DNA of 64,000 bases, taken from the NCBI RefSeq assembly GCF_001484195.1, contig NZ_LLYW01000008.1, positions 35,941 through 99,940 of the forward strand, written 5' to 3'. Under the pieces are notes generated by a model. It was not told where the DNA came from and made no database searches. It was given only the letters and a program-made list of their open reading frames with translations. Below are positions 1 to 9,766 of the stretch, in pieces (within the stretch, counting starts at the first letter, position 1; each line of letters starts with the position of its first letter). The stretch is from Thermococcus celericrescens (GTDB taxonomy: Archaea > Methanobacteriota_B > Thermococci > Thermococcales > Thermococcaceae). The translations under genes were made by a program, and so were the position numbers.

Positions 1-1598
1 TTTTCCAGCTCTTCCTTACTGGTGAAGGTTCTGTAATTCCCGCTTTTTCTACCGAGGTGATACCACAGTGATCCCCTGCTAAAATATGTGTACTCACACT
101 CCTTTAGCCATCTCCACAGGCTGTCCAAGTCAATCTTCCGTTTCTTCTGCTGAAGCGTACGGAGCAACCTAAAGACCAATGCATCTCCGTAGGTTCTAAG
201 TTTGTAGGTTTCCTTGAGTTTCTTAAGCTCCTCATAATCAGCATAAATCTCCCGTATCAATTCCTGTCTCCTAGAATGACCCAATCCTTTGGAAACCCAG
301 AACTCCAGTATGCTCTTGAACTTGCCCTTCTTAGCGGCAAGGTACTCCTCCCGTTTCAGGGTTCCAAGTTTAAGGGACTCAAAAAACTCTCCAAATGACT
401 CAAAGCCTTTATCAACGGCATATTTATAAAGCTCAGCCTCGGTTGAGATCCCTAAATCCCTAAGCGTCAGCTTCTTCCACTCACCAATTCTCCCCGATTT
501 TATCTTGCACTCTTCACCAAGGTTCAAATTGGGGGTTCCTGAAACCTTGTATGTTGTTTCAAATATGGTGAAGGGCTCGATAGACTGTAACTTACCAAGG
601 GAACCAATGAAACCTCTTTTCTGGGCATCTAAGTATTCACGCCTATTCCTGTACCCTCTAGACGTTGCATATTTGTACTCGTCTTCACTCAAAAATCCTC
701 CTGGCAGAATCCGCACAAACAACTTGGCTTTCTCATTGTACTTTCCAAATTTCCGTATGATCTCCGATGAGATCAGATACCCCTCAAGTGATTTTGGGCT
801 GATCAGGATTTCCGGTTCTCCGTACCAGTTCGTATTCCGATTCCACATGTTGTATTTCCTCAATACCTTTGTCCTTTCAGAATGCAGACGATTCCAAAGA
901 GACAGAAGTGAAGCCCTCCCACCAACAGGCATGTCACATATAATTTTAATGAGATGAGCCTCTTCTATAGTTTTCAAAGAGTACTTTTCCTTTATCAGGC
1001 TGAGTTTCTTGAATAGGTCGTATTCCCACTTGGAGGGGATATTAAGCCGCCTAGCTTCGTCGTACTCATCAAATTTAGTGAACCCCCTCTCAATTGCATC
1101 AAAATATTCGGATGCGCCTGCGAATCCTCCCGATAAGGCTTTTCTGAATGATTCACCATCAAGGAAACCAAGCTTCAAGGCGTCCACGAATTCATTAAAC
1201 TCTTTAAATCCGCTGTCTATTGCATAATAGAACAATTCACCTTCAGAGTTAAACCTCAGAGTCACCTGTTTCCCCTCTTTGTTATATCCGCGTATTATTA
1301 TCTCCCCATAGTCGATATCAACTTTCTCCCCAATAGACTCAATAGATTTTAGATTTTCCGATGCATCCCAAAACCCGAGCTTCACCGACAGCTCCAAATC
1401 CCCAAACGTCTTGTATCCTCTCCTTCTGAGTGCATAAAACTTGTTGCCGTCCCAGAAGTAAAAATATCTGTCAGATGCATACATAACGTCCGGTTTGTAT
1501 TTATTTAAGAGGGACTTATAATCCTCATACTTTCTGACCGCGATGACGGGACCGCCCTCAATGTCATCAATATAAACTAACTCAGGATTCCCTGACAT
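1..1598 (-). CDS. hypothetical repeat protein, 3' end cut by window
   Basis: An open frame of 532 codons runs from ATG at 1598 to the left edge without a stop, so the C-terminus is missing. I do not recognise the family. The protein is built from short units of the form GF-x(4-6)-Y/F-x2-A (for example around GFKEFNEF, GFLDGESF, GFTKFDEY) and from a longer module seen twice: a charged helix followed by a stretch ending SLWNRL in the first copy and SLWRWL in the second, about 200 residues later. No signal peptide or membrane segment is seen. It may be a helical repeat or scaffolding protein. The gene stands alone, divergent from leuS; a TATA-like TTAAATAAT on the plus strand near 1663 belongs to the other direction. 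Confidence 0.75.
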   Translation of the reverse strand, partial: MSGNPELVYIDDIEGGPVIAVRKYEDYKSLLNKYKPDVMYASDRYFYFWDGNKFYALRRRGYKTFGDLELSVKLGFWDASENLKSIESIGEKVDIDYGEIIIRGYNKEGKQVTLRFNSEGELFYYAIDSGFKEFNEFVDALKLGFLDGESFRKALSGGFAGASEYFDAIERGFTKFDEYDEARRLNIPSKWEYDLFKKLSLIKEKYSLKTIEEAHLIKIICDMPVGGRASLLSLWNRLHSERTKVLRKYNMWNRNTNWYGEPEILISPKSLEGYLISSEIIRKFGKYNEKAKLFVRILPGGFLSEDEYKYATSRGYRNRREYLDAQKRGFIGSLGKLQSIEPFTIFETTYKVSGTPNLNLGEECKIKSGRIGEWKKLTLRDLGISTEAELYKYAVDKGFESFGEFFESLKLGTLKREEYLAAKKGKFKSILEFWVSKGLGHSRRQELIREIYADYEELKKLKETYKLRTYGDALVFRLLRTLQQKKRKIDLDSLWRWLKECEYTYFSRGSLWYHLGRKSGNYRTFTSKEELE

Positions 1599-1732
1599 AT
1601 CTCAATCACCCAAACCAAGTTTGGATGGGAACCTAAAATCTGCGGATACTTTGCTACGAATTGCTTAAATAATTTACCATGTCGAGCTGAAAGTGGACAA
1701 AAAGTCTGTCCTCTTTTGAATTTCCAAAAACC

Positions 1733-1739
1733 TTAAATA
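1733..1739 (+). promoter_or_regulatory. TATA box of leuS
   Basis: TTAAATA, preceded by a purine-rich BRE-like stretch. The expected transcription start, about 25 bases downstream, falls near 1762, which gives a leader of roughly 120 nt before leuS. Confidence 0.6.
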
Positions 1740-1761
1740 CCCAAAGCCGTTACTCGCTCCG

Positions 1762-1880
1762 ATGCCAATGAGGGGGGAGTGTCTTCTCCATCGCTGGAAT
1801 CGCAACCATGCCTGATTTCCCGGATAACCCCCCTATTCTGGAGTATCGCTCACGCTCTTTTGAAAAAATTCTGAGGAGGT
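1762..1880 (+). promoter_or_regulatory. leuS leader with a 17-codon upstream ORF and a G6/C6 stem
   Basis: The predicted transcript begins almost exactly at ATG 1762, which opens a 17-codon reading frame (stop at 1813-1815) with two adjacent Leu codons (CTT CTC). AGGGGGG at 1771-1777 can pair with CCCCCCT at 1828-1834, closing a loop of about 50 nt that contains the end of the small frame. Such a leader could regulate leuS, but nothing here proves that the peptide is made. Confidence 0.4.
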
Positions 1881-1886
1881 ATGGCC

Positions 1887-4787
1887 ATGGCTGAGCTTAA
1901 CTTCAAGGCCATTGAGGAAAAGTGGCAGAAGCGCTGGCTGGAAGAGAAGGCCTTCGAACCGAAGGCGAATGAGAAACCAAAGGAGAAGAAGTTCTACATC
2001 ACGGTCGCCTTCCCGTACCTCTCGGGACACCTCCACGTCGGCCACGCAAGGACATACACGATTCCCGACGTTATAGCGCGCTTCAAGCGCATGCAGGGCT
2101 ACAACGTGCTGTTCCCGATGGCCTGGCACATCACGGGAGCGCCGATAGTCGGAATCGCCGAGAGGATAAAGCACCGCGACCCCAAGACCATACACATCTA
2201 CCGCGACGTCTACAAGGTTCCGGAGGATATACTCTGGAAGTTTGAAGATCCCAAGGAGATAGTCAACTACTTCATGAAGGCCGCAAAGGAGACCTTCATC
2301 AGAGCCGGCTTCTCAGTTGACTGGACCCGCGAGTTCCACACGACGAGCCTCTTCCCGCCCTTCAGCAAGTTCATAGAGTGGCAGTTCTGGACGCTCAAGG
2401 AGGAGGGGCTGGTCGTTAAGGGAGCGCACAGGGTCAGATGGGATCCGGTCGTTGGAACTGCCCTCGGGGACCACGACATAATGGAGGGCGAAGACGTCCA
2501 GATACTGGACTACGTCATCATCAAGTTCATCCTGGAGGAGGACGGCGAGGAAATCTACCTTCCAGCGGCAACGCTGAGGCCGGAAACGGTGTACGGCGTT
2601 ACCAACATGTGGCTGAACCCCAACGCCACCTACGTCAAAGCAAAGGTCAAGCGCGACGAGAAGGTGGAGACATGGATAATCAGCAAGGAAGCTGCCTACA
2701 AGCTCTCCTTCCAGGACAGGGAGATTGAAGTATTAGAGGAGTTCAAGGGCGAGAGGCTGATCGGAAAGTACGTGAAGAACCCGGTCACCGGCGACGAGGT
2801 CATCATCCTGCCTGCAGAGTTCGTTGACCCGGACAACGCGACTGGAGTCGTTATGAGCGTCCCGGCTCATGCGCCCTTCGACCACGTGGCCCTTGAAGAC
2901 CTCAAGAAGGAAATCGAAATCCTGCTGAAGTACGAGGTCGACCCGCGCGTGGTTGAGGAGATAAGCTACATCTCACTGATCAAGCTGGAGGGCTACGGCG
3001 ACTTCCCGGCGGTTGAAGAGGCTGAGAGGCTCGGCGTGAAGAGCCAGGGGGATGTTGAGAAGCTCGAAGAGGCCACCAAGAACATCTACAAGGCCGAGTA
3101 CCACAAGGGAGTCTTCAAGATTGAGCCCTACGCCGGCAAGTCGGTCCAGGAGGCCAAAGACCTCATAGCCAAGGAGCTCCAGGAGAAGGGAACCGCGGAA
3201 ATAATGTACGAGTTCGCGGAAAAGCCGGTCATTTCGCGCTTCGGCAACCAGGCGGTCATCAAGATAATCCACGACCAGTGGTTCATAGACTACGGAAACC
3301 CCGAGTGGAAGGAGAAGGCCCGTGAGGCCCTCGCGAACATGACCATCTATCCGGAGAGCAGGCGCACACAGTTCGATGCCATAGTTGACTGGCTCGACAA
3401 AAAGGCCTGCGCGAGGAAAGTTGGACTGGGAACGCCGCTCCCGTGGGACCCCGACTGGGTCATCGAGAGCCTGAGCGACTCGACTATCTACATGGCGTAC
3501 TATACGATAAGCAGGCACATGAACAGGCTGAGGAAGGAGGGCAGGCTCGACCCCGAGAAGCTCACGAGGGAGTTCTTCGACTACCTGTTCCTGGAGGAGT
3601 TCAGCGAGGAGAAGGAGAGGGAGCTGGCCGAGAAGACCGGAATCCCGGCTGAAACCATCCACGAGATGAAGGAGGAGTTCGAGTACTGGTATCCGCTCGA
3701 CTGGCGCTGCTCGGCGAAGGACCTGATACCGAACCACCTGACGTTCTTCATCTTCAACCACACGGCCATATTCAGGAAGGAGCACTGGCCAAAGGGCATC
3801 GCCGTTAACGGCTTCGGAACGCTCGAGGGCACCAAGATGAGCAAGAGCAAGGGCAACGTGCTGAACTTCATCGATGCCATCGAGGAGAACGGCGCCGATG
3901 TCGTCAGGCTCTACATCATGGGCCTCGCCGAGCACGACAGCGACTTCGACTGGAGGAGGAAGGAAGTTGGAAAGCTCCGCAGGCAGGTCGAGCGCTTCTA
4001 CGAGCTGATAAGCGAGTTCGCCACCTACGAGGCGGAGGAGACCGAGCTTAAGGACATCGATAAGTGGATGCTGCACAGGTTGAACAAGGCCATCGAAGGG
4101 GCAACTCAGGCGCTCGAGGAGTTCAGGACGAGGACGGCAGTGCAGTGGGCGTTCTACAGCGTCCTCAACGACCTGCGCTGGTACATGAGGAGAACCGAGG
4201 GCAGGGACGACAAGGCCAAGCGCTTCGTCCTGAGGAAGCTCGCCGAGGTCTGGGTAAGGCTGATGGCGCCGTTCACCCCGCACATCAGCGAGGAGCTCTG
4301 GGAGAAGCTGGGCGGAGAGGGCTTCGTCAGCCTGGCGAAGTGGCCGGAGCCGGTTCCAGAGTGGTGGAACGAAACCATCGAGGCCGAGGAGGAGTTCGTC
4401 AAGGCCCTCATCGAGGACATCAAGGAGATAATCCGCGTGGCAAAGATAGAGGACGCCAAGAGGGCCTACGTCTACACCGCCCCGAAGTGGAAGTGGCGCG
4501 TTGTCGAGGTGGTCGCGGAGAAGAGGGACTTCAAGAGCGCCATGGCCGAACTGATGAAAGACCCGGAGATGAGGAAGCACGGCAAAGAAGTGAGCAAGCT
4601 CATCCAGCGCCTCATCAAGGAGAGGACCTTCGACGTCACGAGGATCAACGAGGAGAAGGCCCTGAGGGAGGCAAAGGGCTTCATGGAGAAGGAGCTCGGC
4701 ATCGAGATAATCCTCAACCCCGAGGAGAACAAAGGGGGAAAGAAGAAGGCCGCGATGCCGCTGAAGCCGGCGGTGTTTGTGGAGTGA
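1887..4787 (+). CDS. leuS: leucyl-tRNA synthetase
   Basis: Charges tRNA-Leu with leucine in the cytoplasm; archaeal/eukaryal-type class Ia enzyme of 966 aa, the usual length. The ATP-binding HIGH motif appears as HLHVGHA near residue 48 and the KMSKS loop as TKMSKSKGN near residue 650; between them lies the large CP1 editing insertion, and the C-terminal part holds the anticodon-binding and archaeal C-terminal domains. ATG 1887 is preferred over ATG 1881 because the ribosome binding site GAGGAGGT (1873-1880) directly abuts 1881 but stands 6 bases before 1887. Monocistronic, with its own promoter and a structured leader. The long minus-strand frame opposite it is a shadow. Confidence 0.98.
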   Translation: MAELNFKAIEEKWQKRWLEEKAFEPKANEKPKEKKFYITVAFPYLSGHLHVGHARTYTIPDVIARFKRMQGYNVLFPMAWHITGAPIVGIAERIKHRDPKTIHIYRDVYKVPEDILWKFEDPKEIVNYFMKAAKETFIRAGFSVDWTREFHTTSLFPPFSKFIEWQFWTLKEEGLVVKGAHRVRWDPVVGTALGDHDIMEGEDVQILDYVIIKFILEEDGEEIYLPAATLRPETVYGVTNMWLNPNATYVKAKVKRDEKVETWIISKEAAYKLSFQDREIEVLEEFKGERLIGKYVKNPVTGDEVIILPAEFVDPDNATGVVMSVPAHAPFDHVALEDLKKEIEILLKYEVDPRVVEEISYISLIKLEGYGDFPAVEEAERLGVKSQGDVEKLEEATKNIYKAEYHKGVFKIEPYAGKSVQEAKDLIAKELQEKGTAEIMYEFAEKPVISRFGNQAVIKIIHDQWFIDYGNPEWKEKAREALANMTIYPESRRTQFDAIVDWLDKKACARKVGLGTPLPWDPDWVIESLSDSTIYMAYYTISRHMNRLRKEGRLDPEKLTREFFDYLFLEEFSEEKERELAEKTGIPAETIHEMKEEFEYWYPLDWRCSAKDLIPNHLTFFIFNHTAIFRKEHWPKGIAVNGFGTLEGTKMSKSKGNVLNFIDAIEENGADVVRLYIMGLAEHDSDFDWRRKEVGKLRRQVERFYELISEFATYEAEETELKDIDKWMLHRLNKAIEGATQALEEFRTRTAVQWAFYSVLNDLRWYMRRTEGRDDKAKRFVLRKLAEVWVRLMAPFTPHISEELWEKLGGEGFVSLAKWPEPVPEWWNETIEAEEEFVKALIEDIKEIIRVAKIEDAKRAYVYTAPKWKWRVVEVVAEKRDFKSAMAELMKDPEMRKHGKEVSKLIQRLIKERTFDVTRINEEKALREAKGFMEKELGIEIILNPEENKGGKKKAAMPLKPAVFVE

Positions 4788-4810
4788 GTCGTTTTTTATT
4801 TCGTCGTTTT

Positions 4811-5407
4811 TTATTTCCCTTTTAAAGCCATTGTAATAGCCGCACCGACCGGATAAATCGGCAGGAGAGGAGTCAGAGATGCTACCTTCAGGAGCTGGGT
4901 TTCCGTGAGGGTGAGAGTTACCACCATGACCAAGCTGAGAGTGTAGACCACGAGGGGAGGCACCAGCACTTCTAAATAGGAAGAATGAATGCGACCGCCA
5001 ACCAGACCCAGGACCAGCCAGTAAAGTGCTGTGGCACCCCAGATGTAAAAATTCAAATGAAGGGGGATTACAAAGGGGATGAACATCAGGACCGAAACGA
5101 TCAGTGACTTCAAGGGCGTTCTTGACAGCCTGATCAGTGAGCCGAGGTAATAGGGAGGCAGTATCATAAAAACGGTAACCCAGTACCATGTTTTTCCCAA
5201 CGTCAATGTGACAAGGGGCAGAGAGATAGCCAGAACGAAGCCCCCAATCGTCAGTTTCCATCGTGGTGAAGATTTGAAAGCGTATCCAACCCCAACTATT
5301 CCCAATAAGGATACGAGTTCCATCCAGCGGGCTTTGTTTAGCCACGAAAAAAAGCACAGGGTTAAAAAGAAAATTAAAAAGGCAGACTCTAGGAGTTTTT
5401 TCTGCAT
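4811..5407 (-). CDS. small multi-pass membrane protein
   Basis: 198-residue protein made almost wholly of hydrophobic helices (about six predicted segments). No family recognised. ATG 5407 is chosen because it lies just after the stop of the upstream gene (5421) with GGGGGTG about 9 bases before it; the longer frame would overlap that gene by 100 bases. It is the second gene of a two-gene unit with the secreted protein at 5421-6443. A similar pairing (secreted protein, then small membrane protein) is found at 12385-13549, so the two are probably functionally coupled. It could be an anchor, a transporter or an immunity-type partner; the sequence does not decide. Confidence 0.7.
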   Translation of the reverse strand: MQKKLLESAFLIFFLTLCFFSWLNKARWMELVSLLGIVGVGYAFKSSPRWKLTIGGFVLAISLPLVTLTLGKTWYWVTVFMILPPYYLGSLIRLSRTPLKSLIVSVLMFIPFVIPLHLNFYIWGATALYWLVLGLVGGRIHSSYLEVLVPPLVVYTLSLVMVVTLTLTETQLLKVASLTPLLPIYPVGAAITMALKGK

Positions 5408-5420
5408 CTGGAAGCACCCC

Positions 5421-6443
5421 CTAATAGTCGTTTTCGGCATCTTCCCTAGTTCCCTCTTTTGTTGGATAACTTCCAGGCTTCCATACCTTTTTCTTAAGGT
5501 TTGGATTTGAATCCACTTGAGCACTCATGGCATGGTTCCAAGTGCTGACATATATAGCTTTGTATGACTCCCCATATTTATCACCATGGGGCCCGTGGAA
5601 AGGATTATCGAAGAATTCATCAGTTGAGTAGATTGATGGGAAATCTGCTTTGTTGTACCAAGCGTAATAATAGAAAGTCTCCATGTCCTCTATACGCCCA
5701 TAGTGCATCCACCTGTAAGCATCATAACTCTTGTCCAATTCCCAAATTGGGTCATCCTCATCTTTGTAAACAATAGTAATTTCAAATATTGGTCCAACTT
5801 GAGTCATGTGTATATACCAGTAGACTTTTACAATTCCGTTGTCTCCTTCGAATGGGCCATAAGGATCCTCTCCGCCATGAAGAACACCAGGATCGCCTTT
5901 TATATCAACGAATGGCTGGTATATTGTGGGAAGCCATGAAGAAGAGCTTGTTGCTGCCGTGCTCTCTGATACTTCCTGAGTCTTGAGCCATTTCTCATAC
6001 CTAATTAAATTGGCCTCTTTTTTGATATCCTGGATAATGAGATCCTTAAGTGCCCTAGAATCCTTAGAGCTAAATTTTTTGCCGGTAATGACTTCTAGTA
6101 TCTGTACGAGTCTATTTATTTTCTCTTCATCAATAGTTCCAGTAGATAGATATTCGTTCTGTATCTGCAAGGTTATACTTCTCCCCACAACATACCACGG
6201 AACTAGGTTGATTGGAACCTCGTACTTCGAGGGACCCTTGGAGTCAAGCACTGCCATCTTTCCATCTATGGGGAAGGAGTACCCGCCAACTATAACATGC
6301 CCATTCCTGATGGTGATTCTTGGTAACTCCTGCATATTAGGTATGTTGTCCAAATTTTTAGTTGTTAATGCCGCTGTGCTTTCGGCAGTTACCCCAACCA
6401 TAAGCAGTCCCAGCAGGACTGCGAACAATGGCTTCCATTTCAT
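5421..6443 (-). CDS. secreted protein of unknown function
   Basis: 340 aa. The N-terminus is a Sec signal peptide: MKWKP followed by a hydrophobic core and a VTAES-like cleavage region. The mature part has a charged, partly helical middle, a Ser/Thr-rich spacer, and a C-terminal domain rich in Trp, Tyr, Asp and His, including runs such as HGGEDPYGPF, YWYIHM and FHGPHGDKYGESY, which looks like an extracellular beta-rich domain that might bind metal or sugar. Start ATG 6443 follows AGGAGGTG. The longer frame to 6485 lacks a ribosome binding site. The signal sequence and upstream DNA resemble those of the gene at 12746-13549, suggesting an ancient duplicated cassette. No enzyme family recognised. 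Confidence 0.75.
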   Translation of the reverse strand: MKWKPLFAVLLGLLMVGVTAESTAALTTKNLDNIPNMQELPRITIRNGHVIVGGYSFPIDGKMAVLDSKGPSKYEVPINLVPWYVVGRSITLQIQNEYLSTGTIDEEKINRLVQILEVITGKKFSSKDSRALKDLIIQDIKKEANLIRYEKWLKTQEVSESTAATSSSSWLPTIYQPFVDIKGDPGVLHGGEDPYGPFEGDNGIVKVYWYIHMTQVGPIFEITIVYKDEDDPIWELDKSYDAYRWMHYGRIEDMETFYYYAWYNKADFPSIYSTDEFFDNPFHGPHGDKYGESYKAIYVSTWNHAMSAQVDSNPNLKKKVWKPGSYPTKEGTREDAENDY

Positions 6444-6540
6444 GGGGTTCACCTCCTTAAGTGGTGTGCAATAGGTTCTAATCACTTTATCTTTATGAGT
6501 TTTTCCTCTTACTTTAAGTAAAAATTCTTTCTTTTTTTCA

Positions 6541-6556
6541 AGTATAAATTTATTCA
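6541..6556 (-). promoter_or_regulatory. TATA region of the 5421-6443 operon
   Basis: Minus-strand AATAAATTTATACTT. The 60-70 bases further upstream (about 6556-6612) closely resemble 13650-13713, upstream of the other secreted-protein gene, including a shared block read on the plus strand as AAAAGAAGC-y-TGAGTAAAAGA. Confidence 0.5.
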
Positions 6557-6769
6557 GAGTTAGGTTCTGCTCTTAGGATAAAACAAAAGAAGCCTGAGTA
6601 AAAGAATTGCATGGCGATACAATCGATAGTGTAAACTAAAATTAAGCCCGGTACCATTCGGGAGGAAATTCCACAAATCCAAAAATTTACTCTCGCTATT
6701 AATTCAACCCCAACTTATAAAACTTTTTCTCCGAAAAACCCTTAAGGAGGAGCCTTTTAGCATTTTCCG

Positions 6770-7579
6770 GTGTCTTTCATGCAGTTCAAAGAAGAAGAAT
6801 TTGTAAAAAGCGTTCTTTCCAAAATCCCTCTAAGGAACGAGCTTCCTTTGCCTCCAAATTGGCTCCACATCGAGATGCTCGAACGCTTCCGCGTTCTCCA
6901 GTTCGCGCCCCTAAAAGAGGGAATGAACGTTTTAGAGGTTGGATGCGGCGCTCACGCTCTAACAACTGTCTCACTCGCTTATCTCGTCGGCGAAACCGGC
7001 CGCGTTGTGGCGGTTGATAGGGCAAGATGGCGCTTCTTCGAGGAGATAACCGATTCAGCGGGCTTAAGGCACAGGGTAATCCCTCTCAAGACCGATGCAA
7101 GAGAACTGCCTTTTCCATTCAAAGCCTTCGATTTGGCCGTTCTCGTTCACGGGGTGAGAAGCCTGAAAAATGAGAAGACGATGGTTAGGGTTTTCTCGGA
7201 GATGCTCCGCGTTGCCGGAAAGGTTTTCATAGCCGAGAGCCTTCCGATAGCAAACAACGAGCGTCAAATGGCCCACATTGAGCTGTACAATCTGCGCGAG
7301 GAGATATTTGAAGCCCTCTTCGGTGAGAAGGACGACCTTCACTACTTCTCAATGGAGGAGCTGAAGGAATTTGTAAAGCGTGCCGGAGGAAAAGTTGTCG
7401 AAAGCGGAGTCTTTGAACCCAACCTTCCGCACTACCTCGCCTACATCCCGCGGGAGTACGTGGAACGGATAAAAGACGAGAAAAAGCGCGCCGAACTCCT
7501 GAGGAGGTGGGACAAAGCCTACGAAAAGTGGAAGAGGGGTGCAGAGCACCCACCGGTCGGCTGGGTTTTGGTCAGGTGA
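6770..7579 (+). CDS. SAM-dependent methyltransferase, class I
   Basis: Transfers a methyl group from S-adenosylmethionine to an unknown substrate. The Rossmann motif I is VLEVGCGAHALT near residue 50, followed by an acidic VVAVDRARW strand end (motif II) and the FDLAVLVHGV motif IV; it resembles the UbiE/COQ5-like branch (Methyltransf_11/25). 269 aa from GTG 6770; ATG 6779 is the alternative. A GGAGGAG at 6746-6752 is too far from either to be a clean ribosome binding site, and an in-frame stop at 6758 rules out an earlier start. TATA-like ACTTATAAAA at 6713-6722. Convergent with the MFS gene, leaving 6 bases between stops. Confidence 0.85.
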   Translation: MSFMQFKEEEFVKSVLSKIPLRNELPLPPNWLHIEMLERFRVLQFAPLKEGMNVLEVGCGAHALTTVSLAYLVGETGRVVAVDRARWRFFEEITDSAGLRHRVIPLKTDARELPFPFKAFDLAVLVHGVRSLKNEKTMVRVFSEMLRVAGKVFIAESLPIANNERQMAHIELYNLREEIFEALFGEKDDLHYFSMEELKEFVKRAGGKVVESGVFEPNLPHYLAYIPREYVERIKDEKKRAELLRRWDKAYEKWKRGAEHPPVGWVLVR

Positions 7580-7585
7580 TCCCCT

Positions 7586-9109
7586 CTAACTTTCCCCCGC
7601 TTTCTCCCCCTTCGGGAGGAAGAACGATAGAAGGGCGCTGATGACGAGAACGCCCATCATAAAGAGAACCGCAACCTTCATAGTGTCTATGAACGATGCC
7701 CTCACAATTTTAATAACTGCATCGTGGTACCCCGGCGGAATGTTCAGCTCGCCCTGCTGCATCTTGATTATCCACTGAATCACGGCCTCCTTTATCTGCT
7801 CCTTGCTTCCCTCGAAGAGGCCCGACTCGTAAATCTGCCGGGTTATGCTGTGGATGACTCCAAGAACCAGAACCGCACCGATGAAGGCCGTTCCGAGGGA
7901 TAGACCGAACTGCTTCTGGGCGTTGAAGATGCCGGAAGCGTCCGCCTGCTGCTCCGGTTTGGCGCCCATCATGGCGAGGTTGGTTATCTGAGAGAATATC
8001 AGCCCAAAGCCGGTGCCGTAGAGGGCGAGACCGATGGCGAAGTCGGAACCTTCCACACCTGGCTTAAGGACGCGCAGGACAAGGTAGAGACCAACGAAGG
8101 TCAGAACTATGCCGAGCTGGATTATCTGCTTTGGCGTGAGGTACTTCGCGAACTTCTGCCCGCTCATGGAGAATATGAACATCATTATCGAGAGTGGGAC
8201 TATAACGAAGCCCGTCTGGATGGCGTTGTAGTGAAGGTACTGCTGAACGAAGACAGGAATCGTGAACATTATACCCGCGAGGGTTATCTGGAAGAAGATG
8301 CTCACCAGGTTGGCGGCGGTGAAAACCTTGGACTTGAAGATGTCCACGTCGATCAGCACGTCCTCTCCTCTGGCCTTCCTCCGCTCCTCGTACTTCCAGA
8401 ATGCCGCCAGAACGACCAAGCCGGCAACCATGAGGAGCAGAACCGGCGGGTTTGATAGCGGATCCATTATGAGTACCGAGAGCGTGAGCAGGAACAGACC
8501 AACGCCGACGAGTGCCGCTCCGATAACGTCGAGCTTTATCCGCTTCTCCGGCTTGTAGTCGGAGAGTATCTTCATGTAGGCGAATATCCCCGCGGCGATG
8601 AAGGCTTCCATGAAGAAGCCAAGACGCCAGGTAATGTAAGTCGTGAAGAAACCACCTATTATCGGGCCGAAAGCCGCCGCCGCTCCACCGACGCCTCCCC
8701 AGACGCCGAAGGCGAAGGCCCTGTCCTTGCCGGTGTAGGCCTTGGTGATGTATGTAACTGTGGCGGGCATCATCATCGAGGCGCCTATGCCCTCAAGAAT
8801 CGACCAGCCGAGAAGAAGAACCGCAAGGTTGGGGGCGAAAGCAGCCATCAGTGTTCCAATAGTATATATAACCAGCCCCCTGAAGAAGACCTTCTTTGTT
8901 CCCCAGATATCGGCGAGCTTTGCGCCGGTTATCATGAAGGCAGCCATTACGAGGGAGTAGAGCGTTATCGCGCCCTGAACGCCGGCCACGGTTGTGTCAA
9001 GATCCCTTACAAGGGCGCTTATAGAAACGTTCATCATCGTCGTGTCGATGAACATTATGAAGAGCGCCGCGCTCATTATGATAAGGACTCCCCACTTAGA
9101 CTGTCCCAT
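7586..9109 (-). CDS. MFS multidrug exporter, DHA2 (14-helix) family
   Basis: 507-aa cytoplasmic-membrane transporter expected to use a cation gradient to export drugs or metabolites. It starts with the DHA2-type motif around FIMFIDTTMMNVSI in helix 1; the loop 2-3 motif reads GAKLADIWGTKK, and the antiporter motif C region appears as WGGVGGAAAAFGPIIGG in helix 5, followed by a TWRLGFF segment typical of EmrB/QacA proteins. The extracellular insertion near residue 420-450 is hydrophilic. Start ATG 9109 with a weak GGTGAA before it. No regulator is adjacent, so the substrate cannot be inferred. Confidence 0.92.
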   Translation of the reverse strand: MGQSKWGVLIIMSAALFIMFIDTTMMNVSISALVRDLDTTVAGVQGAITLYSLVMAAFMITGAKLADIWGTKKVFFRGLVIYTIGTLMAAFAPNLAVLLLGWSILEGIGASMMMPATVTYITKAYTGKDRAFAFGVWGGVGGAAAAFGPIIGGFFTTYITWRLGFFMEAFIAAGIFAYMKILSDYKPEKRIKLDVIGAALVGVGLFLLTLSVLIMDPLSNPPVLLLMVAGLVVLAAFWKYEERRKARGEDVLIDVDIFKSKVFTAANLVSIFFQITLAGIMFTIPVFVQQYLHYNAIQTGFVIVPLSIMMFIFSMSGQKFAKYLTPKQIIQLGIVLTFVGLYLVLRVLKPGVEGSDFAIGLALYGTGFGLIFSQITNLAMMGAKPEQQADASGIFNAQKQFGLSLGTAFIGAVLVLGVIHSITRQIYESGLFEGSKEQIKEAVIQWIIKMQQGELNIPPGYHDAVIKIVRASFIDTMKVAVLFMMGVLVISALLSFFLPKGEKAGES

Positions 9110-9156
9110 CTAGTTCACCAGAGAACGATTAGGGGGAGCGATGTTATAAGATTTGC

Positions 9157-9687
9157 CTAGCCATTCTCGACGACGACTTCGACCCGGCCCAGGATGAGGA
9201 TCACGAGGAAGAGCATAAGAATCGCGACCTTCAGGGCAGGTGAAACCCATCCTGGATAGGAGATGGAAATCTCGGCATCGGAGCGGAGGGCCGTTCCGTC
9301 GTCGAAGACTTTCGCATCGGGGGGCATTCTGAGGAGCGAAAGGGCCGTGAGGAAATCACCCGCCATGCCGGCCGTGTTGAAGACATAGGCGAGAGCCCAG
9401 AAGTTGGAACGGAGGAGCCAGGCCAGGGACAGGAAGGCGGCCGATATGAGGAGCGGGGCGAGCGAGACAACAGCGTATTCCCTCGCGCGGAGGGGAGTTT
9501 CAATGGCTATGTAAGGCGCAACGATGAGCTTTCCAAAAGTGGTGATTCCAAACCGAACCTTAGCACCAAAAACTTTGGCAACAAGGGCGTGCAGCCCTTC
9601 GTGGAGCGGAACAAGGACCACCCACGGTAGAACAAGGAGGTAAAGAAAATCGCCGGGGGAACCTATCGAGACCTCCAGCCACGGCAC
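9157..9687 (-). CDS. DUF3267-like membrane metalloprotease candidate
   Basis: 176 aa from GTG 9687. The motif HEGLHAL (a zincin-like HExxH) near residue 28 lies in a hydrophobic segment, followed by several membrane helices, as in the DUF3267 putative zincin family; the second half ends in another hydrophobic helix. Intramembrane proteolysis is therefore possible but not shown. The frame stays open upstream of the GTG for about 25 codons up to the idsA stop and encodes a convincing hydrophobic helix there (VVILSFLLLIVSALAV), yet contains no ATG, GTG or TTG. The true start may be non-canonical, or a frameshift lies upstream. Downstream of idsA in the same direction. Confidence 0.65.
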   Translation of the reverse strand: MPWLEVSIGSPGDFLYLLVLPWVVLVPLHEGLHALVAKVFGAKVRFGITTFGKLIVAPYIAIETPLRAREYAVVSLAPLLISAAFLSLAWLLRSNFWALAYVFNTAGMAGDFLTALSLLRMPPDAKVFDDGTALRSDAEISISYPGWVSPALKVAILMLFLVILILGRVEVVVENG

Positions 9688-9766
9688 CGCTAGGGCCGAA
9701 ACGATGAGTAGCAGAAAGGAGAGAATAACGACGTCGGAGGAGTGATCGGAGAGCCTCAGCTCCCCA

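Noticed and set aside
2973..5417. 814-codon minus-strand frame opposite leuS
   Set aside because: Antisense shadow of a strongly GC3-biased gene; no ribosome binding site, no domain, low-complexity Leu/Val/Glu composition.
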